Positions 1 to 7,138 of a DNA stretch of 32,570 nt are shown here, piece after piece. The position numbers and the translations under genes are program-made. The notes beneath the pieces were generated by a model, which was given only the letters and a program-made list of their open reading frames with translations, was not told the origin of the DNA and did not search any database. Every line of letters starts with the position of its first letter. Within the stretch, counting starts at the first letter, position 1. Source of the stretch: Salsuginibacillus kocurii DSM 18087 (GTDB lineage: Bacteria; Bacillota; Bacilli; Bacillales; Marinococcaceae); contig NZ_KB898640.1 in NCBI RefSeq assembly GCF_000377705.1, positions 1-32,570 of the forward strand. Reading direction: 5' to 3'.

Positions 1-200
1 AGTTCTTCTTGTTCGGTCGTACGGTTTTCCCGCTCACTAAAAGACTCACCTTGTTTGGATTGACGTACCCACTTATCTAATACAGAAGGCGACATTCCGT
101 ATTCCTTCAAAATCTCTTGACGGGGTTTTCCCGAAGCTCTCAATTGAACGATTTGTTCTTTAAAAGATTGAGAGAAGTGCTGTCTTTTTTGTCTGGACAT
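1..200 (-). CDS. IS3-family transposase OrfA, N-terminal part (cut by window edge)
   Basis: The minus-strand frame starts at ATG 198-200 with ribosome binding site AAAGGAG (TAAAGGAGTGGATATC before the ATG). It reads MSRQKRQHFSQSFKEQIVQL, then a helix-turn-helix segment with EYGMSPSVLDKWVRQSK. This is the classical N-terminal DNA-binding domain of IS3-family OrfA proteins (transposase_8 type), which recognise the IS ends. About 66 residues are visible; the leucine-zipper region and OrfB lie outside the window. Family assignment rests on the HTH and on the IS3-type OrfB remnant at the other end. Confidence 0.85.
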   Translation of the reverse strand, partial: MSRQKRQHFSQSFKEQIVQLRASGKPRQEILKEYGMSPSVLDKWVRQSKQGESFSERENRTTEQEE

Positions 201-277
201 GATATCCACTCCTTTATTACCTTACTTTAATCTTAGAGCAACTTATAATATCTGTCCAAATAAGTGTAACCGGTCCA
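1..277 (-). mobile_element. IS3-family insertion sequence, 5' part
   Basis: The left edge of the window cuts an insertion sequence read leftwards. Its terminal inverted repeat is 251-277 (on the minus strand it begins TGGACCGGTT and ends TTTGGACAGA), followed inward by the OrfA gene. The repeat matches, over the same 27-nt length, the terminal repeat of the IS at the right edge (32284-32310) at 16 positions, including the blocks TGG, ACAC and TGGACA. The outer limit at 277 is inferred from that match. Confidence 0.75.
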
Positions 278-381
278 TCGGTCGTCCAGAGCGGCTCACT
301 GCTTGACAACACTTTTTCTACTTTTAACTGTACAAGCATGCAATCAAGCAAACTGTGGTCACGATAGGACATGTACTAATT

Positions 382-411
382 TTGACTGTTATGTGAAGTG
401 GTTCACATAAA
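382..411 (+). promoter_or_regulatory. Promoter of the cyd operon with a perfect Rex operator in its spacer
   Basis: A -35 box TTGACT (382-387) and a -10-like CATAAA (406-411) are 18 nt apart. Between them and over the -10 lies the perfect palindrome TTATGTGAA-GTGG-TTCACATAA (389-410). This is the binding pattern of Rex, the NADH/NAD+-sensing repressor that controls cydABCD in Bacillus. A protein bound here would block RNA polymerase directly. The operator is read directly; the promoter hexamers are weaker evidence. Confidence 0.8.
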
Positions 412-468
412 TTTCATTTTTCCTTAAAATTCGACAAAAACGAAGAGAGACAACACCCGAAACAGGCA

Positions 469-486
469 TTGTGAAGGGATTCACGA
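469..486. promoter_or_regulatory. Second Rex operator
   Basis: TTGTGAA-GGGA-TTCACGA fits the Rex consensus TTGTGAA-N4-TTCACAA with one mismatch. It lies 80 bp downstream of the first operator and upstream of a second possible promoter (533-560). Multiple Rex sites in front of cydA are known from Bacillus subtilis. Confidence 0.8.
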
Positions 487-532
487 ACATGGTATATCCT
501 GTCATAGCAGGGTTTGCGCAAGAAAGGTGTGT

Positions 533-560
533 TTGTCGCTATTAAAAAATCATGTACAAT
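533..560 (+). promoter_or_regulatory. Possible second promoter before cydA
   Basis: TTGTCG (533-538) and TACAAT (555-560) are separated by 16 bp. It lies downstream of both Rex operators and about 385 bp before cydA. Plausible by sequence only. Confidence 0.4.
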
Positions 561-635
561 AGGTGAAGCAGCGGCCCGGCGTAGGGCCTCCAGATATTTT
601 AATTTATGAACAGCCGGCTCGGGGCGGATTGAAAC

Positions 636-803
636 ATGTACCGAGAAAAGGAAGAACGGGAACTTGCTTATTCACTCCTCGAAGTGTGCCGGGCCAAACG
701 TTATCAATCTTGGAAACTGTCTCGAGGGCTACGTTTTGTATACTGTTTCGTTTCTTATTTGCTGTTATGTTTTATCTGTTGCATAGGTGGCGTCTTTTCC
801 TGA
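636..803 (+). CDS. Possible small membrane protein, 55 aa
   Basis: An ATG-started frame encodes a charged N-terminal half (MYREKEERELAYSLLEVCRA) and a C-terminal hydrophobic segment (about residues 34-54, rich in Leu, Cys and Phe), a pattern of small tail-anchored membrane proteins. It sits between the Rex-regulated promoters and cydA, so it could be co-transcribed with the oxidase genes. The ribosome binding site is poor (GGCGGA), and I recognise no family. It may be real or only a chance frame in a long leader; another frame (563-811) is also open here and lacks any protein-like pattern. Confidence 0.3.
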   Translation: MYREKEERELAYSLLEVCRAKRYQSWKLSRGLRFVYCFVSYLLLCFICCIGGVFS

Positions 804-945
804 GTCTCTGAAACTCTTGGAATACCAAGGCGGATAGAAGGGTAATAGTCACCAGATTGGCTGCCAGCCAGACGTAAACATAACGGCTCACATGTTGGAA
901 AAGGAAGACGGTTCGAACACCGATTTTGATAAAGGAGAATGTAAT

Positions 946-2289
946 ATGTTTATGGAGTATGATCCGGCTACATACAGCCGCATCCTTACTGGTGTGACGC
1001 TAGGCTTCCATATCATTTTTGCCACGCTCGGCGTTGGAGTTCCATTAATGATTGCTCTGGCGGAGTGGACGGGTATGCGTAAGAACGATCCGCATTACAC
1101 GTTGTTAGCACGCAGATGGGCACGCGGCTTTGTAGTAACGGTGGCGGTCGGCGTCGTAACCGGTACCGCGATAGGTTTGCAGCTCAGTCTGTTGTGGCCC
1201 AACTTTATGCAGGTCGCAGGGCAGACGATCGCCTTGCCCTTATTTCTTGAAGTCTTTGCGTTTTTCTTTGAAGCGATTTTTCTCGGCATTTATCTCTATA
1301 CATGGGATCGGTTTAAGTCGAAGCTTAAACATTTCCTGCTTATTATTCCGGTGATCATTGGCGCTTCTTTCTCGGCATTTTTTATTACGAGCTTAAATGC
1401 CTTTATGAATGCGCCGCAAGGGTTTGAACTGGTAGACGGTGTGATCCAGAATATCAGGCCGCTCGAAGCGATGTTTAACCCGGCGACACCGACGAAAACC
1501 GCGCACGTGATTATTACCTGTTATCTCACTGCCGCTTTTGTGCTGGCTATGATCGCAGCATATAAACTCTTAAAAGGCGACCGCAATGTGTATCACAAGA
1601 AGGCATTGCATTTAACCATGGTCTCTGCTTTTATATTTGCGATCGCCACGGCTTTGATCGGTGACTTCTCTGGTAAGTACCTTGCTGAGTACCAGCCGGA
1701 AAAATTAGCAGCTGGAGAATGGCATTTTGAAACAGAGACGGAGGCCCCGTTAGTATTGGGCGGGGTGTTAAATGAAGAAGGAGAAGTGGAATATGCGCTT
1801 GAAATTCCATATGCGCTCAGTATTTTGTCATATGGATATCCAGGGGCAGAAGTGACGGGGCTTGACCAGTTTGCTCCGGAAGACACACCACCGCTAATTG
1901 TCCATTATTTCTTTGACGGGATGATTGCGATTGGTATGTATCTCATGTTCATTTCTTTCTTATATGTAGCATTTCGCAAGTTTAAACCAGCCTGGCAGTA
2001 CAACCGTTGGCTTCTGTGGGGCATTGTCGCCGGCGGTCCGCTTTCACTGCTTGCGATTGAGTTTGGCTGGATGTTCGCTGAAATCGGGCGGCAGCCGTGG
2101 ATTCTCTACGGCATCATGCGGACACCTGAAGGGGCGACCACAGCAGACCATGTTGATTCCATGCTGTATATGTTTATCGGTTTGTATACGGTGCTCGGGG
2201 TATCTGCTTCCCTCGTCCTTCGCAAAATGTTCCGCAACAATCCGGTGGCGCACGAGCTGGAGCGTCGCGGAATGGATAAGGGGGAATAG
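946..2289 (+). CDS. cydA: Cytochrome bd ubiquinol oxidase subunit I
   Basis: CydA is the heme-bearing subunit of the membrane quinol oxidase that reduces O2 to water. The 447-aa protein has about nine hydrophobic segments. Visible landmarks are His22 (high-spin heme ligand), Glu102 and Glu109 (FLEVFAFFFEA, proton path), His187 in TKTAHVIITCYLT (heme b558 ligand), the short Q-loop motif GDFSGKYLAEYQPEKLAAGE, and GRQPWILYG. Length and short Q-loop fit the Firmicutes type. An upstream in-frame start (892) exists, but ATG 946 is preceded by AAAGGAG at ideal distance and gives the standard N-terminus, so it was chosen. cydB follows 3 nt later, and Rex operators upstream imply induction when NADH rises at low oxygen. 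Confidence 0.97.
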   Translation: MFMEYDPATYSRILTGVTLGFHIIFATLGVGVPLMIALAEWTGMRKNDPHYTLLARRWARGFVVTVAVGVVTGTAIGLQLSLLWPNFMQVAGQTIALPLFLEVFAFFFEAIFLGIYLYTWDRFKSKLKHFLLIIPVIIGASFSAFFITSLNAFMNAPQGFELVDGVIQNIRPLEAMFNPATPTKTAHVIITCYLTAAFVLAMIAAYKLLKGDRNVYHKKALHLTMVSAFIFAIATALIGDFSGKYLAEYQPEKLAAGEWHFETETEAPLVLGGVLNEEGEVEYALEIPYALSILSYGYPGAEVTGLDQFAPEDTPPLIVHYFFDGMIAIGMYLMFISFLYVAFRKFKPAWQYNRWLLWGIVAGGPLSLLAIEFGWMFAEIGRQPWILYGIMRTPEGATTADHVDSMLYMFIGLYTVLGVSASLVLRKMFRNNPVAHELERRGMDKGE

Positions 2290-2292
2290 GCC

Positions 2293-3309
2293 ATGACGAT
2301 GGAAGTGTGGGGAATTGCGATTTTATGGCTCTTTCTCTATGGATATATGATCGTCGGCTCCATTGATTTTGGAGCCGGATTCTTCCATTTTTATAATAAA
2401 GTGTCGAAGAAAAAACACCCGGTCAATTCTTTGATCCAGCGTTATTTATCGCCGGTATGGGAAACGACGAATGTGTTTCTGGTCTTCTTTTTTGTAGGTA
2501 TTATCGGATTCTTTCCGGATACCGCATATTATTACGGCACCGCGCTGTTAGTGCCGGGCAGCATTTCTATTGTGTTGATTGCGATACGCGGGTCGTATTA
2601 TGCGTTTAACACGTACGGCGCCAGCGACAGCAAAGTGTACTCCTTTTTGTACGGGATTACCGGCCTGTTGATTCCCGCATCGTTTACGACCGTACTGACG
2701 ATTTCAGAAGGTGGATTTTTGGATATTAGCGAAAACGCGGTCACGCTTGATTTAATGGCACTTTTAACAAGTCCGTATTCTTGGAGCGTTGTCATTTTGG
2801 CCGTTGTCAGCGTCCTGTTCATTTCATCCTCGTTTTTACAGTATTATGCGCGCAAAGCTAACGATGAAGCGTCCTTCGAACTTTTTCGCAAATACACCTT
2901 GTTCTGGTCGGGTCCGCAGATATTAGCCAGCGTCTTTATCTTCTTTGCCCTCAGCGAGCATAACCCCGCCCACTTTGCGGATATGCTTGATATCTGGTGG
3001 ATGTTTGGCTTATCATTTGTGTTTTTCGTAGGTGTGGTCGTGCTTACTGTTTTAAAAAGAAATCTGGGAACAGCCTTCATCCTGGTCATGCTGCAATTCT
3101 TTGCAGCCTGGTTCGGCTACGGGGCGTCACACCTGCCGTGGCTCCTCTATGATTATTTGACCATTTACGATGGGTTTGTTAATACAACGATGGGCATCAC
3201 CTTGATCGTTTCGTTTATTCTCGGTTTCTTATTGTTGATCCCGTCGCTCTACTTGCTCATGCGTCTCTTCCTGTTTGATACCGAATATATCCGCGGGAAT
3301 AAAAAATAA
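2293..3309 (+). CDS. cydB: Cytochrome bd ubiquinol oxidase subunit II
   Basis: CydB is the second core subunit of cytochrome bd, structurally like CydA but without heme ligands in this class. The 338-aa product starts MTMEVWGIAILWLFLYGYMI and contains the conserved early motif GSIDFGAG (the family has DGFDLG/DFGAG here). About nine transmembrane segments can be seen along its length. It starts 3 nt after cydA, with AAGGGGGAATAGG before the ATG as ribosome binding site, so the two genes are translationally close. ATG 2299 is an alternative start two codons in. Length matches the family. Confidence 0.96.
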   Translation: MTMEVWGIAILWLFLYGYMIVGSIDFGAGFFHFYNKVSKKKHPVNSLIQRYLSPVWETTNVFLVFFFVGIIGFFPDTAYYYGTALLVPGSISIVLIAIRGSYYAFNTYGASDSKVYSFLYGITGLLIPASFTTVLTISEGGFLDISENAVTLDLMALLTSPYSWSVVILAVVSVLFISSSFLQYYARKANDEASFELFRKYTLFWSGPQILASVFIFFALSEHNPAHFADMLDIWWMFGLSFVFFVGVVVLTVLKRNLGTAFILVMLQFFAAWFGYGASHLPWLLYDYLTIYDGFVNTTMGITLIVSFILGFLLLIPSLYLLMRLFLFDTEYIRGNKK

Positions 3310-3356
3310 GACAAGAAGCACACGCAACAGGTATAGTAAAAGGAGGCTGATTGCAC

Positions 3357-3518
3357 GTGGATTTAGAAGCGTTGAATTACTTTTTAATCATGATCGCTCC
3401 GCACCTCGTCTTAGGAGCCGCCGTGTTCGGCGTCTTCCTTTGGTTTGGCCGCCGCAAGCCGCACGAATTCGAACGCGAAGGAGAGCCTGAGCCAAACGAA
3501 AGTGGAGAGCATAAATAA
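3357..3518 (+). CDS. cydS: Small third subunit of cytochrome bd, CydS-like
   Basis: This gene starts with GTG and encodes only 53 aa, so it is easily missed. AAAGGAGG lies 9 nt before the start, the best ribosome binding site in the operon. The product has one transmembrane segment containing FLIMIAPHLVLG, resembling the FLIM-x-AP block of Geobacillus CydS, the single-pass subunit that stabilises heme b558. After the helix comes a GRRKP turn and a hydrophilic acidic tail (EFEREGEPEPNESGEHK), making it clearly longer than the roughly 33-aa Geobacillus protein. It is the last gene before the operon terminator. The role is inferred from position and the short motif. Confidence 0.75.
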   Translation: MDLEALNYFLIMIAPHLVLGAAVFGVFLWFGRRKPHEFEREGEPEPNESGEHK

Positions 3519-3530
3519 GATAGAAGAGTG

Positions 3531-3562
3531 AACCTCCTCGTTTACCCGCGGGGAGGTTTTTT
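3531..3562 (+). terminator. Rho-independent terminator of the cydAB-cydS operon
   Basis: AACCTCC (3531-3537) pairs with GGAGGTT (3552-3558), extended inside by further G-C pairs, and runs into TTTTTT. It lies 12 nt after the small subunit gene. Confidence 0.9.
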
Positions 3563-3632
3563 GATGAAAGAGAGGGTTTACTAATCATTCGTGAAGAAAT
3601 ACTGATCATTCTCTGGAAAATACTAATCATTC

Positions 3633-4642
3633 TCAATTAGAAGAAAGCTTTCTCACTTCTTCATCCAGTAAATGGAGGAAATCAGACCCATCTTCAGGAA
3701 GTAAATAGGTGCAACCCTTAAATTGGCCACTCCTTTCAGCTGCTATCTCTTTTAACCAACGGGTAGCAGTAGCGGTTGCAGAGAGTCCCAAAAATTTACG
3801 CATGTCTCTGCTGGTTATCTCCCGGCCAAAAATATAGCGGTAATCGGCGAGGGCTTTGAGATGGGCGTGTTGCTAGCGGAAGCTGCAGCGCGGGCATTCC
3901 CAGCGTTTGCGTGCACGATGCATAATGACAGTCGAACTGCCTTTCGCCGGACAAATGACGCCGGTTTGGATGTCACTTGGCTCAAGGCCGCGTGTCTCTA
4001 GTGTTTTCAGAACAGGCGGCTGGTCTAATTCAAGGAGCTGACGTACCGTCTCCTTTCGTTCTTTTTCCGAAAGACTGGGGCGCTCGAAAACTGCTCTTCG
4101 AGTGCCTTGAAATGATGGAGAAGATTATGGCGATGGATGATGGGGATGTCAGTATTTCGTTTTTTCGCATTAAGGGACTTTAAAATGGTGGAGGAGCGGT
4201 TGATAACGATACAGGATGCGAGTGGGCCGGGGATCAGTGGAAGTAACTTTTCGCGGTGGCGCACGACTTGGTGGATTGGATTTCTAAAGCCTTCTTCAGT
4301 CTCCTCGTTCGTGCGAATCATTTGGTCAAACGGATCATCGAACCAAAGCGTTCCAGTATAGTTTTTGACTTCAATATGGAACGTAAAGGTTGGGGTGAGT
4401 AAAAGAGCGTCCATTTGATAATTGTACGGCTTGCCTGAGAGCTGCAAGTCGTACAGCTGCTAGCGCCCGGGCTCAAGCACACTTAAGTCTTCCGTCAGTT
4501 GGAGTTCGCCGCGGTGGCCGGCTTCGCGCCGTTTCCATTCCTGCGTGATCGACTGATAGTGGGGGTGTTCTGGTAAGAGGCGCAAAACGGGGGCCTGTAG
4601 GGGGAGGAGGTCAAGCGGGGGCGTACAAACTTTATGAATCAT
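3633..4642 (-). pseudogene. NERD-domain protein, broken by two amber codons and a frameshift
   Basis: Read leftwards from ATG 4642 (ribosome binding site AAGGAG), the frame gives MIHKVCTPPLDLL and GHRGELQLTEDLSVLEPGR, then TAG at 4460-4462. It continues in frame as QLYDLQLSGK...QMDALLL...IEVKNYTG, the hallmark of the nuclease-related NERD domain. A -1 shift in the G-run 4077-4080 moves into the frame LSEKERKETVRQLLELDQPP. That frame leads to a zinc-ribbon-like CPRC segment, a second TAG near 3874, then QHAHLKALADYRYIFGREIT and an end at 3633. The order matches Bacillus NERD/zinc-ribbon proteins of about 330 aa. Three independent lesions make function unlikely. Confidence 0.85.
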
Positions 4643-4667
4643 AGCGTCAACTCCTTGCAGGATCAGT

Positions 4668-4700
4668 TTTAAAATAAAACGCGAGCGCAGTCGCTCGCGT
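4668..4700 (-). terminator. Terminator after the two-TM protein gene
   Basis: A perfect 9-bp stem, ACGCGAGCG (4679-4687) with CGCTCGCGT (4692-4700) and a 4-nt loop, is followed on the minus strand by TTTTATTTT. It begins immediately after the stop codon at 4701-4703 and lies just upstream of the NERD remnant. Confidence 0.85.
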
Positions 4701-5180
4701 TCAGCCTTCTCGACTTTCATCGAAACTCAGCTCCGCTTCCTCATGTTCTATTTTCTCAAGCAAGGCTTTTTTATACGCCCATTCGAACTTGAGTGGAATC
4801 TCATTTCGTTGCGCAAAAGCGATGGCTTCTTCATCAGATGTTCGCGGCTCATAGTTTCTCATGTTAATGTCAAATCCATACTTCACATAAAACTTGATCG
4901 CGAATTTGGACGGTTTTGTCCCTATTCCACAGGCTTCATAGATGTTTTTCGCATTGTAGGTAGATGTATAGATCGTTTTGTTTAAAAAACAAAAGCTGCG
5001 CTCGATGGTATCTTCTTTAATCTCAACCTTGGAGGAGAAAAAGAGGGTATAAATAATCTGCACGGCCCCAACCCAGATGATAAACAGAACCTCGGGTTGA
5101 AATACGGCTGTAAAAATAATGATCATACCAGAAATAAGCTGGATAATGATATCGCTAAGGGACTGCCGTGAACGGTACAC
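4701..5180 (-). CDS. Unknown protein with two membrane segments and a PH-like domain
   Basis: GTG start at 5178-5180 with GGAGGA six nt upstream. The 159-aa product has two N-terminal hydrophobic segments (about residues 10-28 and 30-48: LISGMIIIFTAVF and LFIIWVGAVQIIYTLFF). These are followed by a beta-rich region (KVEIKEDTIERSFCFLNKTI) and a charged helical tail. The layout, with a short hairpin membrane anchor then EIKEDTI and an R-x-x-C strand, resembles bacterial PH-domain (YdbT/YcxB-like) membrane proteins, but the match is only by pattern. It is transcribed leftwards, 30 nt downstream of the MOSC gene, and ends in its own terminator. No function is proposed. Confidence 0.7.
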   Translation of the reverse strand: MYRSRQSLSDIIIQLISGMIIIFTAVFQPEVLFIIWVGAVQIIYTLFFSSKVEIKEDTIERSFCFLNKTIYTSTYNAKNIYEACGIGTKPSKFAIKFYVKYGFDINMRNYEPRTSDEEAIAFAQRNEIPLKFEWAYKKALLEKIEHEEAELSFDESREG

Positions 5181-5210
5181 AAAAAATCCTCCATTCTCTT
5201 TATACCTTTC

Positions 5211-5873
5211 TTACGTCGACTCTTCTGCGCTGCTTCGCACTCGTTCATACTTTTTCCGCACCACGTCTTTCCAGGCGCCCGCAAGCTCGGGTAGGGCTAA
5301 TAATGCTACAACGCGTTCTTTATTCGCTGCATCATAAAACGTCACTTCATTCACATCTGCCACCGAGACGTCACTTCTTCGTTCGATCAGTTCAAGCGCG
5401 TCACTCGCTTGAACTTCGCCAGCGGCAAGAACGCGAAAATAATACCCAGAGTAGCCGGTCTCTTCTACGTAGAGGGGCAGTTTCTTGATGCCGTGCCGCT
5501 CAGCCAGCTTGTAACAAGGCTTGCGCGGCTGACTCACCTGGACAATCGCTTTACCCCAACGGAAGGTGTCTCCAATCCGCACGTCTTTTTCCAAGAGATG
5601 TTGGGTGGTTATGTTCTCGCCGAATCCGCCAAGCGGCAGCGATGTTTCAAGTCGGTCGTTCCAGTAGGCATAATGTTCATACGGGTAGGCACAGACAGCT
5701 TTGTCGTGACCGCCGTGATTGATCGTATCAGCTTGTTCGTCACCGGATAAGTGGGTCTCATGTAAAAAGCAGCTGCCGGTATGTACTGGCTCTTTGATAA
5801 TGGCGGTCCAGACATTTTTGCCGATAGTTTGTGGTTTGCCGACGCGTAGAGATTGAATGGTGGCTCTAGTCAT
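5211..5873 (-). CDS. yiiM: MOSC-domain protein, YiiM family
   Basis: MOSC domains carry sulfur or reduce N-hydroxylated bases with molybdenum cofactor; YiiM of E. coli is a molybdoenzyme acting on 6-hydroxylaminopurine. The 220-aa product has the family landmarks HGGHDKAVCAYPYEHY (about 53-69), GGFGENITT (about 82-90), the presumed Mo-liganding Cys in QPRKPCYKL, and a C-terminal three-helix region (DALELIERRSDVSVADVNEV). GGAGCGTCCTCC precedes the ATG. Length agrees with YiiM. A two-TM protein gene follows 30 nt downstream on the same strand and may be co-transcribed. The biochemical role is by homology; the fold assignment is firm. Confidence 0.9.
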   Translation of the reverse strand: MTRATIQSLRVGKPQTIGKNVWTAIIKEPVHTGSCFLHETHLSGDEQADTINHGGHDKAVCAYPYEHYAYWNDRLETSLPLGGFGENITTQHLLEKDVRIGDTFRWGKAIVQVSQPRKPCYKLAERHGIKKLPLYVEETGYSGYYFRVLAAGEVQASDALELIERRSDVSVADVNEVTFYDAANKERVVALLALPELAGAWKDVVRKKYERVRSSAEEST

Positions 5874-6168
5874 GGAGGACGCTCCTTTTTTTGTAATGAT
5901 AGATAGTGATAGTTTACTATAAAGTGGAAATACGAAAAAGGTTACAGTAAATATATTATGTTAACAAAACCCCGCTTTTTATGACGTATAATTCAACCTA
6001 ATCACCTTCGAAAAACGCACCGTTGCCTTCCTTTACCTCTAGGACCTGCATTCATTTGAATCCCGCCTTTCTTACCAATTTATTGTTTGTCGCGTTTTGC
6101 CCGTTTGTAAAAAGGCTATAGACCAATAACACCAACACGCTGCTCATTTAAAAAAGGAGGGAGTTCCG
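5874..6168. other. Divergent intergenic region
   Basis: This stretch separates the leftward MOSC gene from the rightward protease gene. A TATAAT is present at about 5986-5991 on the plus strand but without a good -35 at normal spacing, about 180 nt before the protease. No ORF or clear hairpin was seen. Confidence 0.5.
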
Positions 6169-7059
6169 ATGTTTTGCAGGCAGTGCGGTACGAACCATCA
6201 GCGTGAAGACAAATTTTGTTCAGCATGTGGGCAGGCACTTTCTCCTGAAGCCTCTGTCGGTCGGCATCGGCGCTCTCTTCCGCCCAGCCATAAACTGAGT
6301 ACATCTTTTTATCAGCTCCTAACCGGTGCGATGGCGGTCCTGTTTCTTTTGCTGCTTGGCATTACTGGTTATTTTTACGTGAATGCTCCAAGTGAAGAAG
6401 CAGGGCAACCAGCTCCAGCCGCCGAAGAAGAACCTGTAACCACCACCAATCTGCAAACGGAAGAAGAAGAAGCAGAGGAACGCCAGCAATTAATCGAAGA
6501 ATTCGAAGAGAAAGTAATGATGATTGAAACACGTTATGGCGGCGGCAGTGGCTTTCTTTATAATGAGCAAGGCGATATTATCACGAACGCCCATGTCATA
6601 AACGGGGCCGAAGAAGTTCAGGTTACCCTGGATGATGAAACAACTTACAGCGGCGAAGTGATCGGTGAAAGCGACGACATCGATATCGCTCTCATTCGTG
6701 TTGATGAACTGGCCGGTCAAACACCTCTCCCCTTACAAACTGACGAACAAGCGAGCGTCGGCGAAGAAGTGCTCGCCCTCGGCAATCCATTAGGCCTGCA
6801 AAATTCTGTAACCGACGGCATCATCAGCGGCGTTGAGCGTGACCTTGACATCCCGCCGTACACGTATGAAAACACGTATCAAATCTCGGCTCCCGTTGAT
6901 CTCGGAAACTCCGGAGGCCCGTTAGTTTCTGAGCTTACTGGAAAAGTAATCGGTGTGAATTCCGCCGCAGTGGAAGGAAGCAGTATCGGCTTCTCCATTC
7001 CTGTTACTGAGATTCATGAACTGGTAGATGATTGGGTAAAAGAAGAGAGAGAAGGATAA
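6169..7059 (+). CDS. Zinc-ribbon, membrane-anchored trypsin-like serine protease (HtrA-like, no PDZ)
   Basis: The 296-aa protein begins with a four-cysteine zinc ribbon (CRQC at 3-6, CSAC at 17-20). It then has one transmembrane helix (about 49-71), an acidic Glu-rich linker (about 75-115) and a chymotrypsin-fold domain. The catalytic triad is visible: His142 in NAHVINGAE, Asp172 in DIDIALIRV and Ser248 in VDLGNSGGPL. No PDZ domain follows, unlike DegP/HtrA, and the protein stops about 45 residues after the serine. The predicted topology is a cytoplasmic zinc ribbon with an exterior protease, suiting surface protein quality control or regulated processing. GGAGGGAG precedes the ATG. A lipoprotein gene follows 80 nt downstream. 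Confidence 0.9.
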   Translation: MFCRQCGTNHQREDKFCSACGQALSPEASVGRHRRSLPPSHKLSTSFYQLLTGAMAVLFLLLLGITGYFYVNAPSEEAGQPAPAAEEEPVTTTNLQTEEEEAEERQQLIEEFEEKVMMIETRYGGGSGFLYNEQGDIITNAHVINGAEEVQVTLDDETTYSGEVIGESDDIDIALIRVDELAGQTPLPLQTDEQASVGEEVLALGNPLGLQNSVTDGIISGVERDLDIPPYTYENTYQISAPVDLGNSGGPLVSELTGKVIGVNSAAVEGSSIGFSIPVTEIHELVDDWVKEEREG

Positions 7060-7138
7060 AATCTCCCTGTTAGAACTAAATGCAATTGGCAAGACTATGA
7101 CCAGGTAGATGAATTTTCATAGAAAGAAGGCTGGAAAA

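Noticed and set aside
563-811. 82-aa ORF before cydA
   Set aside because: No ribosome binding site and low protein-like character; the overlapping frame 636-803 is more plausible, though also uncertain.
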